A DNA stretch of 31,947 bases from Lachnospiraceae bacterium UBA4292 (GTDB taxonomy: Bacteria; Bacillota; Clostridia; Lachnospirales; Lachnospiraceae). The DNA lies in NCBI GenBank assembly GCA_002395865.1, contig DGVE01000173.1, positions 1 to 31,947 of the forward strand, in the 5' to 3' direction. The translations under genes and the position numbers were made by a program. The notes under the pieces were generated by a model that saw only the letters and a list, made by a program, of their open reading frames with translations, did not search any database and was not told the origin of the DNA. Each line of letters opens with the position of its first letter. Positions within the stretch are counted from its first letter, which is position 1. Below, one piece after another: positions 24,523 through 31,947 of this stretch.

Positions 24523-26157
24523 TCAATAGGTATGTGACCAGCGTATCTTTATTCTGTTATCCAGCTCATTATCATTCACAAAAAGACCGGTCAGGGCCGA
24601 GAATACCGGCTCGACCTTTATTCTGGCTGTGACCTCCATGGCATAAATGCAGCTTCCGAATGAGAACACTACATCCCGTCTTTTCATATCCCACTCGATC
24701 GCCTGCATGGTCCTCATGATCTTATCCTCTCTGTTCTCCAGAAACAGAAGTATCCTGAGGTATGCCTTGTAATCTATGCCCCTGTCACCACTCTCGGCCG
24801 CTTCTCCACTGAGAACCTTCGAGACGCATTCTCCCAGAGTTGTCGTCCATTCATCGGCACTCTTTACTATGGGTAGCTTCTCGCCCTTACACAGTGCCCT
24901 GACATCCAGTATCGATTCGCAGTAGGCCCAAGCAGCCACAAGCATGAGTTCTATAAGCTTTATTATCAGGGCATTGCCCGTCCAGCCCACCATGGCCACG
25001 GCCTTCTCCTTCGCCTGCTCATAGAGCTGCGGGTTCGCGAGTATCGTCACACTGTTAAAGGCAGTCCTGACGCCCGAAATGGCCGCCACGGTGGCGAGCA
25101 GATTCGCCTTGTCCGAATCGTGACCCCACAGCACATACTCTACCTCGTACTGCATACCGGAGGCGTGTTTATCCACCGTATAGTACGAGAGATAGCGAAG
25201 GATATACTCACCGAACAGAACGGAATTCAGCAGGGTGTCTCCGCCTCCCATGCCAATGCCGTGGTTCTCCCCCGGCGACAGAGTCGGCTCCTTGTCGGTC
25301 CCCGAGATGCCCTCCGTATCTCCCAGATAGAAGGTCAGCCCGACATCCGTGAGAAGCTCCTTCACCTGCGCGATGATGCTCTTGTTTACCTCATCCTCCA
25401 CCTTCTGAGCCTTGTCGGGCTCTGAAGTCGTCTCCTCCTCGGTCGTACTCTCCCCGGAAGCATTTTCGGTGCTCTCCTGCTGTGTATCCCCCGGACCGGT
25501 CGACTCCTCCCCCGTCCCGGAGGACTCGGGGAGCGACTCCTCTTCTGCCGAAGTTGAGGTATCTGCCGGGTAAGTTTCTAAGGTGCTCTCCTGCGATGAA
25601 GACTCCTCTGCCTCCAGCGACTCCTCCTCGGCGAACACCTCCTTCCAGTCGGTGTTCTCATACTCGGAATCCGCGTCATCCAGATAGTCCTTTGCGGAAT
25701 TCGCGTTATCGAGCAGTGTGGAGAAATGCGTGAGTTCATTTGCGAGCGAGGTGACCTCCAGGACCTTCATGAGTTCCACGACCTCCCTCTCAAAAAATAT
25801 GCCGTGATCATCCACCGCATAGTATCTGTCGTTCACCCACACATACGGATCGTGATACCTTAGCAGATCGGCTCCGGAAGGAGAAAGGCTGGCCGCAGCC
25901 ATGTATGCCGCCAGCTTCGCCTCCTCGTAACCTCCCGAAAGCTCCTCATTGTAAAAAAGCAGGCCGTATTCGCCGTACAGATCGGCATCATACTCCGAAA
26001 AAAGACTCCCGAGAGCGCTTCTGATGCTCAGACCCGCGTTGACCCTGACTGCGCTCTGGTGTGCCCTCTCAAGCATCACCCCTATCAGTCCCGCCAGAAG
26101 CAGAAACACCATGGCGCAGTATACGGTTATCGCCCCCGGGGCGGACCGCCCCCTCAC
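24523..26157 (-). CDS. DUF5702/TadG-like Tad locus protein with Ser/Thr/Glu-rich linker
   Basis: This 544-residue protein has an N-terminal pseudopilin-like helix (GAITVYCAMVFLLLAGLIGV), then a large extracytoplasmic region typical of the DUF5702/TadG-like proteins of clostridial Tad loci. Residues about 175-255 form a low-complexity linker rich in Ser, Thr and Glu (SSSQESTLETYPADTSTSA and similar), which probably joins two folded parts. Family roles in pilus assembly or anchoring are not well defined. It begins with a GTG 2 nt after the stop of the flp gene and has no clear Shine-Dalgarno site, so it likely depends on coupled translation. Confidence 0.8.
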   Translation of the reverse strand: MRGRSAPGAITVYCAMVFLLLAGLIGVMLERAHQSAVRVNAGLSIRSALGSLFSEYDADLYGEYGLLFYNEELSGGYEEAKLAAYMAAASLSPSGADLLRYHDPYVWVNDRYYAVDDHGIFFEREVVELMKVLEVTSLANELTHFSTLLDNANSAKDYLDDADSEYENTDWKEVFAEEESLEAEESSSQESTLETYPADTSTSAEEESLPESSGTGEESTGPGDTQQESTENASGESTTEEETTSEPDKAQKVEDEVNKSIIAQVKELLTDVGLTFYLGDTEGISGTDKEPTLSPGENHGIGMGGGDTLLNSVLFGEYILRYLSYYTVDKHASGMQYEVEYVLWGHDSDKANLLATVAAISGVRTAFNSVTILANPQLYEQAKEKAVAMVGWTGNALIIKLIELMLVAAWAYCESILDVRALCKGEKLPIVKSADEWTTTLGECVSKVLSGEAAESGDRGIDYKAYLRILLFLENREDKIMRTMQAIEWDMKRRDVVFSFGSCIYAMEVTARIKVEPVFSALTGLFVNDNELDNRIKIRWSHTY

Positions 26158-26159
26158 GG

Positions 26160-26384
26160 CTAATAGATCTGCTGTGCGTTCTCTGTGATGCTCTGGAAAA
26201 CGCGCTGCACAAGTGCCGTGATCTGGTTTCTAAATATGAGCACCAGCGCCACGAGCACACAGATGATCAAAATGATCTCCACCGTTGAGATCCCCTTGTT
26301 ATCAAGTCTTCCTGTTTCGACTGCCTTCTCGCCGGCTTCCTCCCCGGCGAAGATATCGTTCATCTCTTCATACATTTCTGACAT
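26160..26384 (-). CDS. flp: Flp1-like major pilin precursor
   Basis: This 74-residue precursor has a 31-residue acidic leader ending in LDNKG, then ISTVEIILIICVLVALVLIF. Cleavage after G31 would give a mature pilin of 43 residues with the conserved glutamate at position +5 (E36). This matches the Flp/Tad pilin pattern, with a single hydrophobic helix and a short polar tail. GGAGG lies a few bases before the ATG. It sits between tadC and the TadG-like gene. The acidic, long leader is typical of the Flp1-like group in Firmicutes. Confidence 0.93.
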   Translation of the reverse strand: MSEMYEEMNDIFAGEEAGEKAVETGRLDNKGISTVEIILIICVLVALVLIFRNQITALVQRVFQSITENAQQIY

Positions 26385-26406
26385 TTTTCTCCTCCCTGGT
26401 TAGTGT

Positions 26407-27762
26407 TTATAGTTTCATACCCATCCATGCGGGTACGACGACCATGGCGATGACCAGACCGAACAGAAGCATGGTCGGTATGAGCAGCCGGCTTCCGGCA
26501 GTCTCTCCCTGTCTGGCGGCCGTCCTTTTTCTCAGTTCAAACGCGTCCGCTGCCTCCTTCTCCATGAGCCCTGCCAGTTCCACCGTGCCCTTCTTTATGC
26601 TCTGTTCGAGCAGTGTGCCGAGCCTCCTGTAGGCGTACAGGCTGCACCTTCTGCCGAACTCGTCAAATACGCCCTCGCTGTAGCCGTTCACCCTGAGGAC
26701 TCTTGCCGTGGTAAGAGCCTCTGAGAAGCCCTCACCGCCTTCGCCGCTTTTTTCGTAGTCCGATGCCAGCTTTTCCCATGCCCCGGGGACTCCGAGTCCC
26801 GCGTGAAACAGTATTGCCAGCTTCGACACTATCCGCGGATAATCAGCCTCGAGCGAATGGATCCTTCTCTCATAGCTCTCATCCGCCTTTCTGTCGCGCC
26901 ACAGTGGCATCAGCAGCGCGCACACCGCCGCCAGAAGCGCAAGCACGAAATAAGTGCTGTCTCCCGGCCGCTTGAAAGAGAGCTCGCTGTCGTTAAAGCT
27001 TGACGGCAGAGCTGCGTTCTTCTGTTCGCTCCCCTCTATTTCATTGTTTATATAGGCTTCAAGAGCCTCCTTCTCGTAATCCTTATCCGGGGGCAGCAGT
27101 CTCACATTTACCGTATAATCCCGGTAATAGCCTCCGTAGCTTATGGTGAGACCGAGGCTCTCCTGCGCCCCTTCCTCTGTGACCTCAGCGTCAATGGTTC
27201 CTGTGACTCCTATCAGACTGCCCCGCCTCATCTGCCACGTGAGCTTCGTGCCGTCACTCAGTCCGCTGATCAGATCAAGATCGGTCCTCACCTCATCCAG
27301 ACTGACATTGTCACCAAGTATGCGTTCCGTTACCACCCGGTATCTCTCCTCGAAAAAAGCATCCAGTTCCTCCTGTGTGGGCGTTCTCTCACCCACCTGA
27401 AGGCTTATGTTTAGCTCCTTCTCGCCTTCCACAGCCACCAGCTCGACACTGCGGCCTCCCTCTCCGAAATCAGGCCTTGAGATATGCGTGACATTTCTGC
27501 TTCTCTCCTCAAGTCCTGCCAGAAGGATGAATATCAGACAGACACCTGTAAGCAGCGCAGGAAGCGCCAGTCTCATCCTCAGCTCCCTGCGGTACACAGA
27601 CTCGTCAGCTCTCCCGCCCGCCATGCTTGCGATGGCTCTTCTTCTCTCATCACCGAGTCTTTTTTTCCAGCCCTCATACACACGCTCGAAGGCCTGCGGA
27701 ATACAGATCAGCGCCAGAAGGCATAAAAGGATCGCCGCAGCGGCGGCTGTAACATATATCAT
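26407..27762 (-). CDS. tadC: Tad pilus platform protein with large extracytoplasmic insertion (TadC-like)
   Basis: This protein of about 451 residues ends in a type II secretion system F domain (about residues 310-450) with three or four membrane helices, as in TadC. The N-terminal part is not typical: after a first helix (about 1-25) and a second near 70-90, a segment of about 180 residues (about 95-275) is predicted to lie outside the membrane. It has no recognised motif. Standard TadC proteins are about 300 residues, so this looks like an insertion. The start is the ATG at 27762 overlapping the tadB stop by 1 nt (TGATG), indicating coupling. Confidence 0.85.
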   Translation of the reverse strand: MIYVTAAAAAILLCLLALICIPQAFERVYEGWKKRLGDERRRAIASMAGGRADESVYRRELRMRLALPALLTGVCLIFILLAGLEERSRNVTHISRPDFGEGGRSVELVAVEGEKELNISLQVGERTPTQEELDAFFEERYRVVTERILGDNVSLDEVRTDLDLISGLSDGTKLTWQMRRGSLIGVTGTIDAEVTEEGAQESLGLTISYGGYYRDYTVNVRLLPPDKDYEKEALEAYINNEIEGSEQKNAALPSSFNDSELSFKRPGDSTYFVLALLAAVCALLMPLWRDRKADESYERRIHSLEADYPRIVSKLAILFHAGLGVPGAWEKLASDYEKSGEGGEGFSEALTTARVLRVNGYSEGVFDEFGRRCSLYAYRRLGTLLEQSIKKGTVELAGLMEKEAADAFELRKRTAARQGETAGSRLLIPTMLLFGLVIAMVVVPAWMGMKL

Positions 27763-28523
27763 CACATACCTATCCTCAAAAAGCTCCTGCCCAGCCCGTA
27801 CGCGAGGCAGTACAGCAAAAGACACACGCTCATGAACACCCTTCCCCAGAGGGTCTCGTAGAGAACGCTCACCAGATCATAGCTTGAGAGCTGCATGTAT
27901 ACCGCGATAAATGCCGGCATGACACACATGATACCCAGCTCAAGTCTTTTTTCGGTGAGCTTTATCACTATCTCCTCCTCCACGGAAAGCTCCTGCTCGA
28001 GCTGCGCGGCAAATGTCTTCAATAGTCCTCCGATCCTGCCGGCTCCCCGCTTGGAAAAGCTTATGAGTCCGGCCAGCTCCGAAGCCTCTGTCAGCCCCGT
28101 CCTCTTCGCGAAATCCGAAAATGCCTCCTCGGCGCTCTCCCTCATGGCTATGCGTCTCTCCATCAGCCTCCAGTTCTTCAAAAACTCCGAGTCCATCGAC
28201 CACATGGCCCCCAGCTGGCTGCCGGTCCTGCAGATGCCCTGCTCCAGTGAGGCACCGGCCGCAAGCTCGGCGGAGAGGACTATGCAGGCATCCCGGCAGC
28301 TCCTCCTCATGGCATTCTTCTGCTTTGAGCGCTCTGCCTTCACGCCGTTCACATACACGCATATCGCAAACGGAAGCGCCAGCGGGAAGAAAGCGAATTC
28401 CCTGAAAAAGCTCCAGGTTATCGCAATGCATACTCCTGACGCCACCGCCAGTGACTTCGGGTCAATAATACCCCGAGAGTCTTGCGGTGTTTTTAAGCTC
28501 CCCTGTTTTTTTGAGAACAACAT
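27762..28523 (-). CDS. tadB: Tad pilus platform protein (TadB-like)
   Basis: This 253-residue inner-membrane platform protein has an N-terminal pair of helices (about 27-60), a cytoplasmic type II secretion F domain (about 75-215) and a C-terminal helix pair. The segment LAAGASLEQGI followed later by SKRGAGRIGGLLKTFA is typical of the TadB F domain. With TadC it should form the assembly platform driven by TadA. GGAGGAGGGAA lies directly before the ATG. The start overlaps the end of tadA by 62 nt. Confidence 0.9.
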   Translation of the reverse strand: MLFSKKQGSLKTPQDSRGIIDPKSLAVASGVCIAITWSFFREFAFFPLALPFAICVYVNGVKAERSKQKNAMRRSCRDACIVLSAELAAGASLEQGICRTGSQLGAMWSMDSEFLKNWRLMERRIAMRESAEEAFSDFAKRTGLTEASELAGLISFSKRGAGRIGGLLKTFAAQLEQELSVEEEIVIKLTEKRLELGIMCVMPAFIAVYMQLSSYDLVSVLYETLWGRVFMSVCLLLYCLAYGLGRSFLRIGM

Positions 28524-29646
28524 TTCCCTCCTCCGTGCACAACTCGAAGAGACTGTGTATCTCCACCTCTCCGTCCACGTATCCGCCTACCTCGCATATG
28601 TGGGTCACGCGCCTTCTTCCGTCGTGAAATCGCGACACCTGCACTATGATATCCACCGCTGAGGCTATCTGCCCCCTGATGGCCGCAAGCGGCAGCTCCA
28701 CTCCGCTCATGAGGCACATGGTCTCCAGCCTCTTTATCGTGTCGGCCGGATTGTTCGCATGCAAAGTGGATAGAGCCCCTTCATGACCCGTGTTGAGCGC
28801 GGCGAGGAGATCCACGGCCTCCCCTCCTCTGACCTCTCCAACGATTATCCTGTCGGGGCGCATCCTGAGCGAGGCCTTTATCAGATCCCTCACACTCACG
28901 CTTTTCACACCCTCCAGATCCGAATTTCTCGTTTCCAGCCTGACGATATTATTAAGACCGGGAAGGTGCAATTCAGCTGAGTCCTCTATGGTGACCACCC
29001 GCTCGTCCTCTGACACAAATCCCGCCAGACAGCCGAGAAGTGTGGTCTTTCCGGAGGAGGTTCCGCCCGATATGATGATCGAATAACGGGTCTTTACGAG
29101 CTGCGCGAGAAAATCGGCCGCCTGCTGCGTTATGCTGCCGTTTTCTATGAGCGCGCCGAGACTCATCATCCTGCCCGAGAACTTTCTGATGGTCATCACC
29201 GGGCCGTCGAGGGCAATGGGTTCGAGAACGATATTCACCCGTTCTCCGCCGGGCAGACGCGCGTCGACTATCGGAGAGGCTTCATTTACCCTTCTGTTAA
29301 CGTCCGAGACGATCTGCTGGATAAGATCCTCCAGGGCGCGCGGGCTCTCGAAGCGTCTGTCGCAGCGAACAAGTCTTCCGTTTTTTTCGATGAAGATGTT
29401 TTCGGGACCGTTTACCATTATCTCCGTCACATCCGCATCGTCCAGATATGCGCTCAGCACGCCGAGCCTCCTGATCTCGTCAAAAAGCTCCTTCGCCAGC
29501 CTCCTTCTGCCCTCAACACAGAGAGAGCTTCTCAAAGGACTATCGAATATACAGCTGTCTATAACGGAGCGCACCTGCTCATCATCCGGATCATTCATTT
29601 GCGACAGTGTGCCGAGCACCTGTGCCCTTATATCATACGCATCCAC
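28462..29646 (-). CDS. tadA: Tad pilus assembly ATPase, CpaF family
   Basis: This 394-residue secretion ATPase should power Flp pilus assembly from the cytoplasmic side. The Walker A motif is GGTSSGKT at residues 194-201 and the Walker B region is RIIVGEVRGGEA at 266-277 with E271. A His-rich box, TGHEGALSTLHANN, follows. The N-terminal domain includes VTEIMVNGPENIFIEKNG, the usual CpaF entry segment. It starts with a GTG at 29646 with GGAG 8 nt upstream, overlapping the tadZ end by 14 nt. Confidence 0.96.
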   Translation of the reverse strand: MDAYDIRAQVLGTLSQMNDPDDEQVRSVIDSCIFDSPLRSSLCVEGRRRLAKELFDEIRRLGVLSAYLDDADVTEIMVNGPENIFIEKNGRLVRCDRRFESPRALEDLIQQIVSDVNRRVNEASPIVDARLPGGERVNIVLEPIALDGPVMTIRKFSGRMMSLGALIENGSITQQAADFLAQLVKTRYSIIISGGTSSGKTTLLGCLAGFVSEDERVVTIEDSAELHLPGLNNIVRLETRNSDLEGVKSVSVRDLIKASLRMRPDRIIVGEVRGGEAVDLLAALNTGHEGALSTLHANNPADTIKRLETMCLMSGVELPLAAIRGQIASAVDIIVQVSRFHDGRRRVTHICEVGGYVDGEVEIHSLFELCTEEGNVVLKKTGELKNTARLSGYY

Positions 29647-30592
29647 TTATCATGCTCCCGACATAATCATACAGCTCACCCTTAAATACTGCCGCGCGCA
29701 GATCCTCGGGACCCGCCCCCTCCGGTATCGTCTGCGACAGAGGGCCCACGCTTTTTATCCTTTTACAGATCTCGGGCGAGGTGTTCTCCATCCACGAAAG
29801 AAATGCCGTGCATTTGCATCTGGACAGCATATCGTTCTTCTGCGGCATAAAAACATTCTCGCACATCTCCATGACAGGGCGGGTATCGCTCACCGCGTTA
29901 CCTATATCTATGACGGTATACTTGTACTGCCCCGCAAAAAGCAGGGTGCAAAGGAGCTCCGAAAGCTGTGCGGGCGCGAGCCTTCTTACATCCTCCGGGC
30001 TCACCGCCTGGGCAATGTAATCAAAGCCCCTGTGTCTGGTGATGAGCTCGGTGGCCTTTTGTTCCAGCTCCCCCTGCAGATAGTAGTAGATGACGTCCGA
30101 CAGGCTCGCCTGCGGACTTCCGAGGATGGCGGAAATCGTCCCGAACTCGTCCAGACTTATAAAGAGCGTGCTTCCGGACTGCGCCAAAACAGCCGAAAGG
30201 CAGAGGCCTATCATCGTCTTCTGGACTCCTCCCAGAGGCGAATACACTCCGAAGATGCGTCCCGTGTCACTGATCTGGCCGCGGCTCCTCTGTATCCTCT
30301 CGTACTCCTGCGCCAGCTCGGCCGCAGTCACGCTCGCGGGCTGGTACTTGAATATTCCCCCGCCCTTCTTCTCCTCAGTCAGAGCTATGAAGCTGCACCC
30401 CTGAGGTGCGGCGTTTGAGAGCTCCTCATTTGCAAGAAGCATTACGAGCTTTCTCTTCTGCGAAAAAGTGCTTATCATCCCGGGGGCCGAAAACTCCACG
30501 ATCTCCGGCAGCCCGCGCTTGCCTGCGAGGGCATTTGTGAGGGCCGATGAGTAAGCGCTGTCCGCGTCATATATTCCCAGATATTCTTCCAT
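29633..30592 (-). CDS. tadZ: TadZ/CpaE-like MinD-superfamily protein with altered Walker A
   Basis: This 319-residue protein is the first gene of the Tad operon and corresponds to TadZ/CpaE, which places the pilus machine at its cellular site. An N-terminal receiver-like part (about 1-105) is followed by a ParA/MinD-like domain. The P-loop reads SPLGGVQKT (about residues 118-126): the residue before the catalytic-type Lys is Gln instead of Gly, and there is no leading Lys of the deviant KGG motif. Nucleotide binding may be weak or lost; atypical TadZ loops are known in the family. VIDIGNAVSD near 250 is the Walker B-like segment. The leader before the ATG carries a hairpin and lacks a close Shine-Dalgarno site. 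Confidence 0.85.
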   Translation of the reverse strand: MEEYLGIYDADSAYSSALTNALAGKRGLPEIVEFSAPGMISTFSQKRKLVMLLANEELSNAAPQGCSFIALTEEKKGGGIFKYQPASVTAAELAQEYERIQRSRGQISDTGRIFGVYSPLGGVQKTMIGLCLSAVLAQSGSTLFISLDEFGTISAILGSPQASLSDVIYYYLQGELEQKATELITRHRGFDYIAQAVSPEDVRRLAPAQLSELLCTLLFAGQYKYTVIDIGNAVSDTRPVMEMCENVFMPQKNDMLSRCKCTAFLSWMENTSPEICKRIKSVGPLSQTIPEGAGPEDLRAAVFKGELYDYVGSMISGCV

Positions 30593-30597
30593 ATTTC

Positions 30598-30619
30598 AAA
30601 AACCGGCTGCCCCGCAGCC
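30598..30619 (-). promoter_or_regulatory. Leader hairpin with T-run just before tadZ
   Basis: On the minus strand, GGCTGC and GCAGCC pair around a 3-nt loop (30605-30619) and are followed 2 nt later by TTTTT (30598-30602), 6 nt before the tadZ ATG. The only good Shine-Dalgarno sequence (GGAGG) lies on the far side of the hairpin. The shape fits a weak attenuator or a hairpin that controls ribosome access. Function is inferred. Confidence 0.5.
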
Positions 30620-30642
30620 CCTCCACGGGTTCTGTGCGACCT

Positions 30643-30670
30643 ATTTTAGTCGTATTTTTCTGCCTGTCAA
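30643..30670 (-). promoter_or_regulatory. Sigma-A-type promoter of the Tad operon
   Basis: On the minus strand, TTGACA (30665-30670) is a perfect -35, and TAAAAT (30643-30648) follows after 16 nt. The tadZ ATG is about 50 nt downstream. It is the only strong promoter seen before the ten-gene Tad cluster. Confidence 0.8.
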
Positions 30671-30730
30671 CGGGACTGCCTGTGCGGATTCTGCGCGTAT
30701 TTCATGGACTTTGTGGAATTATTCACCCCC

Positions 30731-30750
30731 TGTGAAAGGTACCGTTCACA
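30731..30750. promoter_or_regulatory. Dyad TGTGAA-N8-TTCACA upstream of the Tad promoter
   Basis: A 20-bp dyad with perfect 6-bp arms lies about 60 nt upstream of the Tad -35. Related TTCAC(A)/GTGAA words occur nearby at 30722, 30788, 30798 and 30805, the last three within the atp terminator stem. It could be an activator or repressor site. The arm spacing (10 nt between TGTGA and TCACA) does not fit the 6-nt spacing of CRP sites. Confidence 0.4.
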
Positions 30751-30764
30751 AACTCTTTGCAGTA

Positions 30765-30807
30765 CAACAAAAAAAGACCCGCGAAGGTTCACAGGCAGTG
30801 AACCTTC
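30765..30807 (-). terminator. Rho-independent terminator of the atp operon
   Basis: On the minus strand, a 10-bp stem (30783-30792 with 30798-30807, loop of 5 nt) is followed 4 nt later by TCTTTTTTT. It lies about 40 nt after the atpC stop and separates the ATP synthase operon from the Tad operon. Confidence 0.92.
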
Positions 30808-30844
30808 ACAGATCTTTAAATCTTTTTGTATAAAATGACGAAAT

Positions 30845-31264
30845 TTATTTTTGGTCGGAATCATTGACCGCGCGAAGCCTCACAAGAGATCTCTGAAGTG
30901 CCAGCTCGGCTCTCATAAGGTTCATATTGGGACCGTAGCGCGCGATCTGCCTCTCGGCTCTCTTCCTCGCGAGCTCCGCTCTTGCCGTATCGATCTCCTC
31001 GGGCCACTCTATCACCTCGGCCAGTATCCTGACCTCCTCCGGCTCTATCTCAAGAAATCCCGAGTGAAGGGCGGCGATCTTTCTACCGGACTCCTCGTGT
31101 ATCACGAGCTCTCCGGGTGCTATTATGCAGGTCTCCTCCACATGTCCGGGGAGAACACCCCTCTCACCCTCAGTGGTGCAGAACTCCACCATAGTGACAT
31201 CGCCCTCGTAGAACACGCGGTCGGGCGCTGCCACAAGAAGATGCATCGTCTTTGTATCAGCCAT
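30845..31264 (-). CDS. atpC: F1 ATP synthase epsilon subunit
   Basis: This 139-residue protein is the epsilon subunit of the F1 part of ATP synthase, which links the rotating gamma stalk to the c-ring and limits ATP hydrolysis. The N-terminal beta-sandwich (about 1-88) has TEGERGVLPGH and the typical FLEIEPEEVRILAE end; the C-terminal two-helix part has EIDTARAELARKRAE. Length is normal. It starts 9 nt after the atpD stop and is the last gene of the atp operon. Confidence 0.96.
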   Translation of the reverse strand: MADTKTMHLLVAAPDRVFYEGDVTMVEFCTTEGERGVLPGHVEETCIIAPGELVIHEESGRKIAALHSGFLEIEPEEVRILAEVIEWPEEIDTARAELARKRAERQIARYGPNMNLMRAELALQRSLVRLRAVNDSDQK

Positions 31265-31273
31265 AGCGGCCTC

Positions 31274-31947
<674 letters not shown>

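Noticed and set aside
30667..30864. 65-codon minus-strand frame between atpC and tadZ
   Set aside because: It runs through the atp terminator hairpin and the Tad promoter and has no ribosome binding site.

Overview
The window reads as a chromosomal segment of a moderately high-GC member of the Clostridia, most likely Lachnospiraceae-like. This rests on gene content: a type III glutamine synthetase, a Firmicutes-style Tad pilus locus with an Flp1-like pilin and a TadG-like protein, a PrsW-type membrane protease, a YesL (DUF624) protein, strong Shine-Dalgarno sequences and sigma-A-type promoters. No rRNA, tRNA, CRISPR array, insertion sequence or phage gene was found. The species is not determined.

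Layout. (1) 1-1214: tyrA on the plus strand, preceded by a 68-nt structured element and closed by a strong terminator. (2) 1216-4652, minus: an operon of a GGDEF/EAL membrane protein, a YesL-family protein and a PHP phosphoesterase. (3) 4653-4971: a divergent promoter region. (4) 4972-7700, plus: single-pass membrane protein, ECF-type sigma factor, multi-pass membrane protein and PrsW-like intramembrane protease, ending in a terminator. (5) 7826-16497, plus: small two-helix membrane protein, trypsin-like lipoprotein protease and a 2519-residue surface protein with InlB-type and cysteine-rich repeats. A second copy of the 68-nt element lies directly before the giant gene. (6) 16541-16566: a terminator shared by convergent genes. 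(7) 16577-21446, minus: rhomboid protease, HIT protein, type III glutamine synthetase, cyclophilin and GNAT acetyltransferase. (8) 21520-30592, minus: a compact Tad pilus operon (tadZ, tadA, tadB, tadC, flp, DUF5702/TadG-like, TadE-like, tadV-type peptidase, second pseudopilin, FHA protein), mostly with overlapping or abutting genes. (9) 30845-31947, minus: atpC and the 3' part of atpD, ending in a terminator.

Two things deserve most attention. First, the two copies of the 68-nt element end at the same distance from a start codon (73 nt from element start to ATG in both). They are about 90% identical, and two of their seven differences form a compensatory base-pair change in a predicted pseudoknot helix. 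The downstream genes are unrelated and neither has a good Shine-Dalgarno site, which suggests an uncharacterised cis-acting RNA or a small mobile structured repeat. Second, the 4972-8862 cluster joins an ECF sigma factor, membrane proteins of unknown function, a PrsW-like protease with its key residues intact and a secreted trypsin-like lipoprotein protease, beside a giant surface protein. This could be a self-contained envelope-sensing cassette, but no recognisable zinc-type anti-sigma factor is present.
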